64,000 bases of DNA from Duganella sp. CF517. GTDB taxonomy: Bacteria > Pseudomonadota > Gammaproteobacteria > Burkholderiales > Burkholderiaceae_D. Position 1 is the first letter of the stretch. Each line of letters starts with the position of its first letter. Shown one piece after another: positions 46,293 to 55,100 of this stretch. Below the pieces are notes generated by a model. It saw only the letters and a list, made by a program, of their open reading frames with translations, had not been told where the DNA came from and ran no database searches. Where the stretch lies: contig NZ_FODC01000004.1 of the NCBI RefSeq assembly GCF_900110275.1, positions 727,420 to 791,419 of the forward strand, written 5' to 3'. The translations under genes were made by a program, and so were the position numbers.

Positions 46293-47335
46293 TGGACTAC
46301 CGGCAAATCGCCGACTGTTTCATCCCGGCCCAGCACCAGCCCGCGCTGATCCTCGACTACGCGCGCAGCCGCGAGCTCGACGAGCAGGGCGACAAGCCGT
46401 TGCGCGGCACCGGCTTGCGCGGATGGGACATGCCGGACGCCGACGTCGCGGTCAGCCCGGCGCAATACCTGCAATTGCTGGCGAACGTCATGCGCGAACT
46501 GGACAGCCCGGATACCAGCTTCATGCTGGGCCAGCAGATGCTGCCGGGCCACTTCGGCGCGTTCAGCCACGCCTTGCTGCAGGCGCAGAACCTGCGCCAG
46601 GCGCTGGACATCCTGTGCGCCGGCGCGGTGCGTTTGTGCCCGTTGTTGACGCCGCGCCTGCGCGAGGAGGGCGGCCTGGCGGTGTTGTACTGGACCGACA
46701 GCTTCGGCGCGCCGAGCCAATTGCCGGCGCTGGTGGAGATGCACATGACGGCGGTGACGGCGATGTGCCGCTGGCTGGCCGGCGCGCGCCTGCCGTGGCG
46801 GTACTGCCTGAACCGCAGCGCGCCGGCGCACGTGGAACAACACGAGGTGCACCTGGGCGCCGACCTGCGCTTCAACTGCCACCTGGACGCGATGCTGATC
46901 AATCCGGAGTGGCTCGACCGGCCCTGGCCGCGCGGCAACGCGATGGCGGCGTCGGTGGCGCTCGACGGCGCGGCGGCGGAGGCGGGCGCCGACAAGCGCG
47001 CGCTGGCGCCGAGCCTGTTGTCGGCGCTGTACGACCATTTGTTGGCCAACATCCGGCTCGGTCCCACCCTGGAGTTGAGCGCGGCCGCGTTCGGCGTCAG
47101 CGCGGCCACGATGAAGCGCCACCTGGCGCGCCACGGCAGCCATTTCCAGGCCGAGTTGGACCAGGTGCGCGCGCATGTCGCGATCCACCTGTTCCAGGCG
47201 CGCGGCTACGACAACGAAGCGGTGGCGCAATACCTGGGCTTCCACGACGCCACCAACTTCCGCCGCTCGTTCAAGCGCTGGACCGGCCTCACGCCGAGCC
47301 TGTTGCGCGACGGCCTGCTCAGCGTGCCGTTGTGA
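46289..47335 (+). CDS. AraC family transcriptional regulator
   Basis: The product is 348 residues. The N-terminal domain (YLQLLANVMRELDSPDTSFMLGQQMLPGHFGAFSHALLQAQNLRQAL) fits the arabinose-binding-type domain of the OruR/PhbR-like AraC subgroup. The C-terminal double HTH (ELSAAAFGVSAATMKRHLARHGSHFQAELDQVR, AVAQYLGFHDATNFRRSFKRWTGLTPSLLR) is intact. The start overlaps the GGDEF stop (ATGA), so the two are co-translated and may act together. Targets are unknown; the convergent lyase gene next door is one candidate. Confidence 0.92.
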   Translation: MMDYRQIADCFIPAQHQPALILDYARSRELDEQGDKPLRGTGLRGWDMPDADVAVSPAQYLQLLANVMRELDSPDTSFMLGQQMLPGHFGAFSHALLQAQNLRQALDILCAGAVRLCPLLTPRLREEGGLAVLYWTDSFGAPSQLPALVEMHMTAVTAMCRWLAGARLPWRYCLNRSAPAHVEQHEVHLGADLRFNCHLDAMLINPEWLDRPWPRGNAMAASVALDGAAAEAGADKRALAPSLLSALYDHLLANIRLGPTLELSAAAFGVSAATMKRHLARHGSHFQAELDQVRAHVAIHLFQARGYDNEAVAQYLGFHDATNFRRSFKRWTGLTPSLLRDGLLSVPL

Positions 47336-47357
47336 TCGGACGCTTGATGCGCAGCGA

Positions 47358-49205
47358 TCACGGCGTATGCACCGGCTCCTGCACCAACGTGCCCATCCCC
47401 GCGCCCAGATAGAAACTCGGATGCGGCGGCTGGTTATACCCGGCGTTCTGCGCCGCCACCTGCGCCCGGTACTGCGGGTTGTGCATCAGCGTCGGCAAGC
47501 GCGTCGCGGTCGGCGCGGTGGTGCTGTAGATCAGCAACGCCGTGTTGGCGCTGTTCCGCCACACCACCTCCTCGCGCCAGTCGCCCAGCAAATCGGCGCT
47601 CAGCACCGGCGTCGCCTTGGTGCCGTTGTTGGATGCCGCGCCGGCGTCGGCCGCGTTCACCAGCACGCTCGAACTGCCGCTGGCAGGATTCCACTTGCTG
47701 ATCTGCGTGCCGTCGAGCGCCTCGCGCAGCAAATCCCCATCCCACCACGCCGCGAAGTTCATCTGGCTCGGCCGGTTGCTGCCGATCTGCACGCCCGTCG
47801 CGCTGCGCAGGCCGCCGCGACTGCCCCAGCATTCCTCGCCGGGATAGGCCGGATCGATGTCCATGCACACGCCGCGTCCCACGTCCACGCCTTCGCCGCT
47901 GGTGCCCCACAGCAGCGCGCCGGTGGCCGCGTTGTGCATGCCGGTGCCGTTGGCGCCGTAGCAGCTCGGCGTCTCGTGCACCATGTACACCTGCAGACCG
48001 GCCAGGTCCGGATTGAATTTGCCGACGTGCAAAGCATCGCCGTGGCACAGCCCCGTCGTGTACAGCAACTGCCCGTAGCTGTCGATGGTGGCCGCGCCAT
48101 AGACGATGTCGTCCTTGCCGTCGCTGTTGACGTCGGCCACGCTGAACCAGTGCGCGCCCTGGCCGCGCGCGGCGCTGCCGGCGACGTCGGTGTCGAACAC
48201 CCAGCGGCTGGTCAGCGCGCCGTCGCGCCAGTCCCAGGCCGCGATGACGGCGCGCGTGTAGTAGCCGCGCGAAAACACCGCGCTCGGGCGCGCGCCGTCG
48301 AGGTTGGCCACGCCGCCGAGGAAGCGGTCGACCCGGTTGCCGTAATTGTCGCCCCAGCTCGAGACGGTGCCGCGCGCCGGCAGGTAGTTGTTGGTCTTCA
48401 TCGCCTTGCCGGTCTGGCCGTTGAACACGGTCAGGAACTCCGGCCCGGTCAGGATGTAGCCGGCACTGTTGCGGTGGTCGGCGCTGGCCGATCCGATCGT
48501 CGTGCCGGTGCCGTCGACGGTGGCGTCGGCCGTCTTCATCATGACCTCGGCCTTGCCGTCGCCGTCGAAGTCGTAGGCCACCATCGTGGTGTAGTGGGCG
48601 CCGGCGCGGATGTTGCGGCCCAGGTCGATGCGCCACAGCCGCGTGCCGTCGAGTTTATAGGCGTCGACCAGCGTGTTGCCGGTGTAGCCGGACTGCGAAT
48701 TGTCCTTGGCGTTGGTCGGCTGCCATTTGACGATGAGCTCGTAGGCGCCGTCGCCGTCGAGGTCGGCCGGCGTGCCGTCGTTGATCTCGTAGGTGTAGGC
48801 CACGCCGTCGGGCGTGGTGCCGCCGGCCGGGCGCTGCACCGGCACCGTCTTGTACGGCGCCGACCAGGTGGCGCCAGCGTCGAAGCCGCTTTGCTCGGCG
48901 CCATTGACGACTGCGCGCACCGAGTACGCGCTCGACGCGGTGCCGGCGGCGTCGGTGTAGTTGAGCTCGGTGAGCGGAGTGCTATTGAGTTTGGTTCCGC
49001 CGCGGTAGACGTTGAACGCCACGCCGCCGGCGTCGGTGGCCAGCAGGCGCCAGCTGACGAACACGCCGCCGGGCGTCTGGATGGCCACCGCGCCCCGGTT
49101 GAGCAATTCGATCTGCTTGCCGGGGGCGGTGACGACGGCGCCGACCTGCGCGCAACTGGCCAGGGCCAGTGTGAAGAAGAGGGCGGGAACCTTGGAGGAA
49201 GTCAT
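47358..49205 (-). CDS. PL11 rhamnogalacturonan lyase, lipoprotein
   Basis: The product is 615 residues. MTSSKVPALFFTLALASCAQ is a lipoprotein signal with lipobox LASC, so it is probably anchored in the outer membrane. A fibronectin-like N-terminal domain (residues about 25-125) precedes an eight-bladed propeller with repeated calcium-binding Asp motifs: DLDGDGAYELIVKWQPTNAKDN, YDFDGDGKAEVMMKTAD, DVNSDGKDDIVYGAA, CMDIDPAYPGEECWGS and SADLLGDWREEVVWR. These are diagnostic of PL11 lyases (YesW type), which cleave the rhamnogalacturonan I backbone of pectin. AAGG, nine bases before the ATG at 49205, fixes the start; an in-frame GTG at 49214 overlaps that site. Confidence 0.93.
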   Translation of the reverse strand: MTSSKVPALFFTLALASCAQVGAVVTAPGKQIELLNRGAVAIQTPGGVFVSWRLLATDAGGVAFNVYRGGTKLNSTPLTELNYTDAAGTASSAYSVRAVVNGAEQSGFDAGATWSAPYKTVPVQRPAGGTTPDGVAYTYEINDGTPADLDGDGAYELIVKWQPTNAKDNSQSGYTGNTLVDAYKLDGTRLWRIDLGRNIRAGAHYTTMVAYDFDGDGKAEVMMKTADATVDGTGTTIGSASADHRNSAGYILTGPEFLTVFNGQTGKAMKTNNYLPARGTVSSWGDNYGNRVDRFLGGVANLDGARPSAVFSRGYYTRAVIAAWDWRDGALTSRWVFDTDVAGSAARGQGAHWFSVADVNSDGKDDIVYGAATIDSYGQLLYTTGLCHGDALHVGKFNPDLAGLQVYMVHETPSCYGANGTGMHNAATGALLWGTSGEGVDVGRGVCMDIDPAYPGEECWGSRGGLRSATGVQIGSNRPSQMNFAAWWDGDLLREALDGTQISKWNPASGSSSVLVNAADAGAASNNGTKATPVLSADLLGDWREEVVWRNSANTALLIYSTTAPTATRLPTLMHNPQYRAQVAAQNAGYNQPPHPSFYLGAGMGTLVQEPVHTP

Positions 49206-49300
49206 GGATTTCACCTTTCAGTGTTGGGTAAGATAAGCTCGGCAGGCTAGGTTAGCGCAAAGATATTCATTAAATGCATGTCAGGTATGTACCTCGATGA

Positions 49301-49322
49301 TTACTCATCAAGATGAGTAATG
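49301..49322. repeat. 22-bp perfect palindrome upstream of the PL11 lyase gene
   Basis: The arms ATTACTCATC and GATGAGTAAT are separated by AA, 96 bp upstream of the lyase start and about 80 bp from the Fur box of the divergent sigma-factor gene. The dimer-sized perfect symmetry suggests an operator for one of the two genes. No identical copy was noticed elsewhere in the window. Confidence 0.6.
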
Positions 49323-49401
49323 CGTCGCATTCCCACCACCATCGCCACCCAGCGTTAGCAACTAATTAAGGGAACATGTAGACACTTTATTAAAAATAAA
49401 T

Positions 49402-49420
49402 GATAATGATTCGCATTCAG
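49402..49420 (+). promoter_or_regulatory. Fur box
   Basis: GATAATGATTCGCATTCAG matches the 19-bp consensus GATAATGATAATCATTATC at 13 positions, including the first nine and the central CATT. It lies about 50 bp upstream of the ECF sigma-factor start, the usual place for iron repression of OrbS/PvdS-type genes. Confidence 0.85.
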
Positions 49421-49470
49421 CAGTTGCCTTAAAATTAATCGTGCTGATTTAACCAATGCGGAGGCCCTTG

Positions 49471-49995
49471 ATGTCGGTGGAATTGCAACAAACAGTCCTT
49501 GGGGACATTTTTATCGAACACCGGGCGCAGTTGCGCCGCATCGCGCAGAAGATCGTCGGCACCTCGCACCTGGCCGACGAGGTGATCCAGGACGCCTACC
49601 TGAAGGTGGTCGAGATGACGGGCGTGCGCGACATCCTCAAGCCGTTCTGCTATTGCTGCCAGGTGGTGCGCAACATGGCGCTCGACCATTGCCGCCGCCA
49701 AGCGGTCGAGTCGTCGTACCGCATCTATCCGGACGACGGCGAACTGCCGCAGGTGTCCGGCGGCAGCATCCCCGACCACCAACTGCACGGCATGCAGGTG
49801 ATCGACGCCATCGACCGCATCCTGTGCGGCCTGCCGTCGCGCACGCGCCAGGTGTTCGAGCTCTCGCGCCTGGGCGGGCTGACGCAGCGCGACATCGCCC
49901 AGGAGATCGGCTGCTCTGCCACCCTCGTCAATTTCATGCTGCGCGACGCTACCCAGGCCATCGCCTGCTGCCGCGAGCTGGTCGACATCGGCTAA
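49471..49995 (+). CDS. ECF sigma factor of the iron-starvation (FecI/PvdS/OrbS) type
   Basis: The product is 174 residues with region 2 (FIEHRAQLRRIAQKIVGTSHLADEVIQDAYLKVVEM, residues about 14-50) and region 4 (ILCGLPSRTRQVFELSRLGGLTQRDIAQEIGCSATLVNFMLRDA, about 118-160). GGAGG at 49460-49464 supports the ATG at 49471 rather than 49456. The gene has a Fur box upstream. An OrbS-type promoter lies just downstream in front of mbtH. No anti-sigma FecR gene is adjacent, consistent with the OrbS/PvdS class controlled by Fur. It probably directs transcription of the siderophore genes. Confidence 0.92.
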   Translation: MSVELQQTVLGDIFIEHRAQLRRIAQKIVGTSHLADEVIQDAYLKVVEMTGVRDILKPFCYCCQVVRNMALDHCRRQAVESSYRIYPDDGELPQVSGGSIPDHQLHGMQVIDAIDRILCGLPSRTRQVFELSRLGGLTQRDIAQEIGCSATLVNFMLRDATQAIACCRELVDIG

Positions 49996-50015
49996 GTCGC
50001 GGCGTGTTCTTCCAC

Positions 50016-50040
50016 TAAACAAATCACCCGCTGTCGCGTC
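50016..50040 (+). promoter_or_regulatory. OrbS/PvdS-type promoter for the siderophore operon
   Basis: TAAA at 50016-50019 and CGTC at 50037-50040 are separated by exactly 17 bp, the arrangement I know for OrbS-dependent iron-starvation promoters (compare the PvdS TAAAT-N16-CGT box). It lies 21 bp after the sigma-factor stop and 80 bp before mbtH. Confidence 0.7.
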
Positions 50041-50119
50041 TTGAATAGGAGCGACCAGCATGCCGGCGCAGGAGCCGGCACCGCGAGAGGTCGCGTTCAT
50101 TCACAGCACGAGGATGCGC

Positions 50120-50377
50120 ATGACGACCAGTTGTTTTGACCGCGAAAACGAAACTTTCATTGTTCTGATCAACCACGAAGAGCAGTACTCCATCTGGCCC
50201 CATTGGAAGGCCGTGCCCGGCGGCTGGAAGGCCGTCGACGGCGTCAAGGGCGACAAGCAAACCGTACTCGATTACGTCGAACGCGCGTGGACCGACATGC
50301 GTCCGCTGTCGCTGCGCCAGTGGATGGCGCAGCAGGGCCAGGGCGGCGAGGCCAACGCCGGCGCCGCCGTCCAGTGA
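50120..50377 (+). CDS. MbtH-like protein
   Basis: The product is 85 residues. The family signature is complete: FDRENETFIVLINHEEQYSIWPHWKAVPGGWKAV and YVERAWTDMRPLSLRQWM, with the conserved Trp residues. GAGGA five bases before the ATG at 50120 selects this start over in-frame ATGs upstream. MbtH proteins bind and activate adenylation domains of the NRPS encoded in the same operon. The stop overlaps the thioesterase start. Confidence 0.95.
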   Translation: MTTSCFDRENETFIVLINHEEQYSIWPHWKAVPGGWKAVDGVKGDKQTVLDYVERAWTDMRPLSLRQWMAQQGQGGEANAGAAVQ

Positions 50378-51150
50378 CCAGCGCCATGGGATCGCCGTCG
50401 ATCGACCTGCTGGTGCTGCCGTGCGCCGGCGCCAGCGCCACCATGTACCTGCGCTGGCGCCGCCTGCTGCCCGCATGGGTGCGCCTGGTGCCGGTGGAGT
50501 TGCCGGGCCGGGGCGGGCGCATCGGCGAGCCGTACGTCGAGGATTGCGACACCCTGGTGGCGCAGCTGTGCGACGAACACGCCGCGTCGATGGGCGGGCG
50601 CTACGCGCTGTTCGGCCACAGCATGGGCGCGCTGCTGGCGTATGGCATGGCGCAGCGGCAACGGGCGCTGTCGCGGCCGCTGCCATGCGCGTTGTTCGCC
50701 TCCGGCAGTCCGGCGCCGTCGCGCCGCGATCCGGAGCGCTACCCCGGCAAGGGCGACGACGCCGCGTTGATCGCCGACCTGCGCAAGCAGGGCGGCACGC
50801 CGGAGGAAGTGTTCGCCAGCGCCGAGCTGCTGCGCCTCACGCTCGACACCCTGGGCGCCGACTACCGCGTGTGCGACAGCTTCCGGCACGCGTCGCCGGC
50901 CGGCCCAGGTACACCATTGCCCGCGCCACTGCCAGTGCCGCTGCACGTGCTGGCCGGCCGCGACGACGATATCGCCGCCGAGCGCATCGAGGCCTGGCGC
51001 CGCGAGGCCGGCGCCGCCTTCACGCTCGACTGGTTCGACGGCGGCCATTTCTTCATCCGCCAGCAGGAGGCGCAGGCGCTGGCGGCCGTCACGCGCGCAC
51101 TGACGCGCCAGTTTTCCGGCGTGCGCCATGCGGTCGCCGCGATCGCCTGA
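50374..51150 (+). CDS. Type II thioesterase (NRPS editing)
   Basis: This 258-residue alpha/beta-hydrolase has LLVLPCAGASATMYLRWRRLLP near the start, the nucleophile elbow GHSMGALLAY near residue 88, the Asp in LAGRDDDIAAERIEAW and the His in FDGGHFFIRQQ. It removes misloaded groups from carrier domains. A GTG start overlaps the mbtH stop (GTGA); an ATG at 50386 is possible. Confidence 0.93.
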   Translation: MTSAMGSPSIDLLVLPCAGASATMYLRWRRLLPAWVRLVPVELPGRGGRIGEPYVEDCDTLVAQLCDEHAASMGGRYALFGHSMGALLAYGMAQRQRALSRPLPCALFASGSPAPSRRDPERYPGKGDDAALIADLRKQGGTPEEVFASAELLRLTLDTLGADYRVCDSFRHASPAGPGTPLPAPLPVPLHVLAGRDDDIAAERIEAWRREAGAAFTLDWFDGGHFFIRQQEAQALAAVTRALTRQFSGVRHAVAAIA

Positions 51151-51171
51151 CGGCGCAACCGAGGAACCATC

Positions 51172-52149
51172 ATGAATGACGCGATACAAAAATTTGAACG
51201 CCAGGCGCCGCCCGGCTCGGAGCTGCCGGTGCTGATCACCCCGGCCTATGCCGGCGAGCCGCTGCTGGACGCCTTGCCGAGATTGCGCGAGACGATCGAG
51301 GCGCATGTCGCCACCGTCGGCGGCGTGCTGCTGCGCGGCTTCGATGTGCCGTCGGTCGACGCCTTCCGCGGCTTCGCGGCCGGCTTCGGCCATCCGCTGC
51401 TGAGCTACGAGTTCGGCTCGACCCCGCGCACCGAGGTCGGTGGCGGCGTCTACACGGCCACCGAATACCCGTCGCACCAATCGATCCCGCTGCACAACGA
51501 GCAGGCCTACACCCGCATGTGGCCGATGAAGGCGTGGTTCCATTGCGTCACGGCGGCCCTCGAACAAGGCGAGACGCCGATCGCCGACAGCCGCGCGATC
51601 TACCGGCGCATGCCGCCGGCCATCCGCGAACGCTTCGCCGCCGGCATCCTCTACGTGCGCAACTACGGCGAGTTCGACGTGCCGTGGCAGAGCGTCTTCA
51701 ACACCGAACAGCCGGCCGAGGTCGAGGCGTTCTGCCGCAAGGCCGGCATCGACTGGGAATGGAAGCCGGACGGCGATCTGCGCACCACCCAGCTGTGCCA
51801 GGGCGTCGAGACCCATCCCGTCACCGGCGAGAAGGTCTGGTTCAACCAGGCGCACCTGTTCCACGTGTCCAACCTGCAGCCGGAGGTGCGCGAATCGCTC
51901 GAGGACATGCTGGCGATGGAGGACCTGCCGCGCAACACCTACTTCGCCGACGGCTCGGTGATCCCCGACGGGCTGCTCGACGAGGTGCGCGCGGTGCTCG
52001 ACGCCGAGACGGTGTCGTTCCGCTGGCAGGCCGGCGACGTGCTCATGCTCGACAACATGCTGGTGGCGCACGCGCGCGCGCCGTTCAAGGGACCACGCAA
52101 GGTGGTCGTGGCCATGGCCCAGTCGCACAGCAATCTGAATAGCCTTTAA
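51172..52149 (+). CDS. SyrP-like TauD/TfdA Fe(II)/2-oxoglutarate hydroxylase
   Basis: The product is 325 residues. Iron ligands are seen in the HxE pair of SIPLHNEQAYT (near residue 107) and the distal His in MLDNMLVAHARAPFKGPRK, where the following Arg binds 2-oxoglutarate. VGGVLLRGFDV and GFGHPLLSYEFGSTPRT are typical of the SyrP branch, which beta-hydroxylates carrier-bound aspartate or another residue in NRPS assembly. The next NRPS gene but one has an Asp-type adenylation code, so beta-hydroxyaspartate, a common iron-chelating unit, is the likely product. It lies 21 bp after the thioesterase gene. Confidence 0.9.
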   Translation: MNDAIQKFERQAPPGSELPVLITPAYAGEPLLDALPRLRETIEAHVATVGGVLLRGFDVPSVDAFRGFAAGFGHPLLSYEFGSTPRTEVGGGVYTATEYPSHQSIPLHNEQAYTRMWPMKAWFHCVTAALEQGETPIADSRAIYRRMPPAIRERFAAGILYVRNYGEFDVPWQSVFNTEQPAEVEAFCRKAGIDWEWKPDGDLRTTQLCQGVETHPVTGEKVWFNQAHLFHVSNLQPEVRESLEDMLAMEDLPRNTYFADGSVIPDGLLDEVRAVLDAETVSFRWQAGDVLMLDNMLVAHARAPFKGPRKVVVAMAQSHSNLNSL

Positions 52150-52174
52150 CTTTCTACCTTAGCGAGAGAATCCG

Positions 52175-55100
52175 ATGACGACACCTACCGTGTCGCAGGG
52201 GGAGCCGTTTGCCCATCCTGTGAATTTTGTCGACTGCCTGAGCCGCCTGGTGGCCGAACGGCCCGGGGACACCGCGCTGATCGTCGTCACGGAACGCGAC
52301 GGCCAACTGCTCGAAACGCCGCTCACCTACGGCGACTTCGGCGCGCGCGTGCGCTCGCTGGCGGCCGCGCTGCAGCGCCGCTTCGCGCCCGACGACCGGG
52401 TGCTGATCATGCTCGACAACGACGAGCACTACGCCGTCAGCATGTTCGCCTGCTTCCACGCCGGCGTCATCGCCGTTCCCGTGTTCCCGCCGGAGTCGGT
52501 GCGCCCGCAGCACCTGGCGCGCCTGGCCGGCATCGCCGCCGACGCCCAGGCGCGCGGCGTGCTTACGACCACCGCGCTCGAGGCGCTGGTCGGCGCGGCC
52601 GCCGGCCAGTTCGGCATCGAAGAGGTGATGCTGGTCGACCGGATCTCCGCCGACGGCCCGGGCGACTGGACCCCGCGCCAGCCGGCCGACGCCGACGTCG
52701 CCTTCCTGCAGTACACCTCCGGCTCGACCTCCGCGCCCAAGGGCGTGATGGTCACCCATGGCAATCTGATGGCCAACGAGAGGGCCATCCGCGAGGCGCT
52801 GTCCATCGACTCTCGCGATAAATTCGGCGTGTGGTCGCCGCTGTTCCACGACATGGGTCTGATCGGCGGCCTGCTGCAACCGTTCTACAGCGGTATCTCG
52901 TGCGTGCTGTCGTCGCCGCGCTTTTTCCTGGAGCGCCCGCTGCGCTGGTTGGAGATGATCTCGCGCCACAAGGTGACGATCAGCGGCGGCCCCGATTTCG
53001 CCTACCGCCTGTGCCTGGACCGCATCAAGGACACGACGACGGCGGGACTGGACTTGTCCAGCTGGCGGGTGGCCTACACGGGCGCGGAGCCGGTGCGGCA
53101 CGACACGATGGACGCCTTCACCGAGCGTTTTTCCGGGATTGGTTTCAACGCCGGCGCCGTGTATCCGTGCTACGGCCTGGCCGAGGCCACGCTGCTGGTC
53201 AGCGGCGGCGCGCGCGGCGCCGGCATGAAGGTGGCGTGCTTCGGCGCCTCCGCGCTGGCCGCAGCCAGGGCGGAGGCGGACGTCGAGGGCGCGGCGCTGG
53301 TCGGCTGCGGCGCCGTGCCTTCCGGGCACCAGGTCATGATCATCGATCCGCTGAGCGGCGCGGTCGCCGCCGCCGGTGGCGTCGGCGAGATTTGGGCCGC
53401 CGGCGCCAGCATGGCGGCCGGCTACTGGAACAAGCCGCAGGAAAGCGCGCTGGCCTTCGTCGAGCGCGACGGCCAGCGCTGGCTGCGCACCGGCGACCTG
53501 GGATTCATGCACGACGGCCAGCTGTTCGTCGCCGGCCGTCTGAAGGACATGATCATCGTCCGTGGTCACAATATCTATCCGCAGGATGTCGAACGCGCGA
53601 TCGAGTCGCAGGTCGAGGCGGTGCGCAAGGGCCGCGTGGCCGCCTTCGCGGTGCAAATCGACGGCCGCGAAGGACTGGGCGTGGCCGCCGAGGTCTCGCG
53701 CGGGCTGCAAAAGCTCGTGCCGCCGCAGGCGCTGGCCGACGCCCTGGGCGCGGCGGTGAGTGAACAATGCGGCGAGGCGCCACAGGTGGTGGTGCTGCTC
53801 AATCCGGGCGCGCTGCCCAAGACCTCCAGCGGCAAGCTGCAACGCGGCGCCTGCTGCCAGGGCTGGGCCGACCGCTCGCTCGACGCCTATGCGCTGTTCG
53901 AGGGCGGCACGATGGTGGTGGGCGCCGGAGCGGATGCCGCCACCGTCGCTTTGCAGGACGAAACCGCACTCGTGCTGGCCGACTTGTGGCGTGAGGTGCT
54001 GGGCCACGACGTCGCCCGTTCCTACGCCGGCGACACGCACTTCTTCGGCGCCGGCGGCAACTCGCTGGCCGCGGTCCAGCTGGCGGCGCGTATCTCGCAG
54101 CAGTGGGGCGTGCAATTCCCGGTGAGCCTGGTGTTCGAACAAGCGCGCCTGCAAGGCCAGGCGGACGCCGTCCGCGCCTGTCTGCGAAGTGGCGCCCGCG
54201 CCGAACTGGCAGCCATCCCGGTCTTGCCGGCCGAGCGGCGCGCCCTGGCTTTGCCGCTGTCCCCGGCGCAGCGCCGCCAATGGTTCCTGTGGCGGCTGGA
54301 TCCAAATAGCAGCGCTTATCACATTCACGGCGCCTTGCGCATCACCGGCGTCCTGCAACCGGAGGCCTTGCGCCTGGCGTTGAACGGCTTGGCCGCACGC
54401 CACGAATCGCTGCGCACCGTGTTCCCGGCGCGTGCGGATGGCGAGGCCGAACAACTGGTGCTGGCCGAAGGCGCGCTCGAACTGTTGGTTACCGACTTGC
54501 GCGGCATCCCGCGAGAAGAACGCGAGGCGCTGGCCGTCGACACACTGCGAGCGCTACATGCCCAACCCTTCGATTTGAACACCGGGCCGCTGGCGCGCGC
54601 CGCGCTGGTGCGGCTGGACGACCAGGCGCAGATTCTGGCGCTGGCGCTGCATCACATCATCTCCGACGGCGCCTCGATGCAGGTGCTGCTGGACGAACTG
54701 GCGGTGTTGTACGCCGCCGCCGTCGCTGGCACGCCGGCGCAGCTGTCGCCGGTCCCACTGCAATACGTCGATTACGCGGCCTGGCTGCACGATCAACCGC
54801 AGGGTGGACATGAGCGCGCGCTGGCGTATTGGCGCGCGCAGCTCGGGGTGCCGGCCGGCGAAGCCCACCCCGTACTGGCCTTGCCGACCGACCGCCCACG
54901 TGCAGCCGAAGCGCGCTATCGCGCCGCGCGGCATGGCTTCACGCTGTCCGGCGAGCTGGTGGCCCGCCTGCGCGGGCAGTCGGAGGCGCAAGGCGCCACG
55001 CCGTTCATGCTGCTGCTGGCCGGATTGCAGGCGGTCCTTTACCGCTATACCGGCCAGCCCGACATCCGCGTCGGCGTGCCGGTCGCCAATCGCGCACGCG

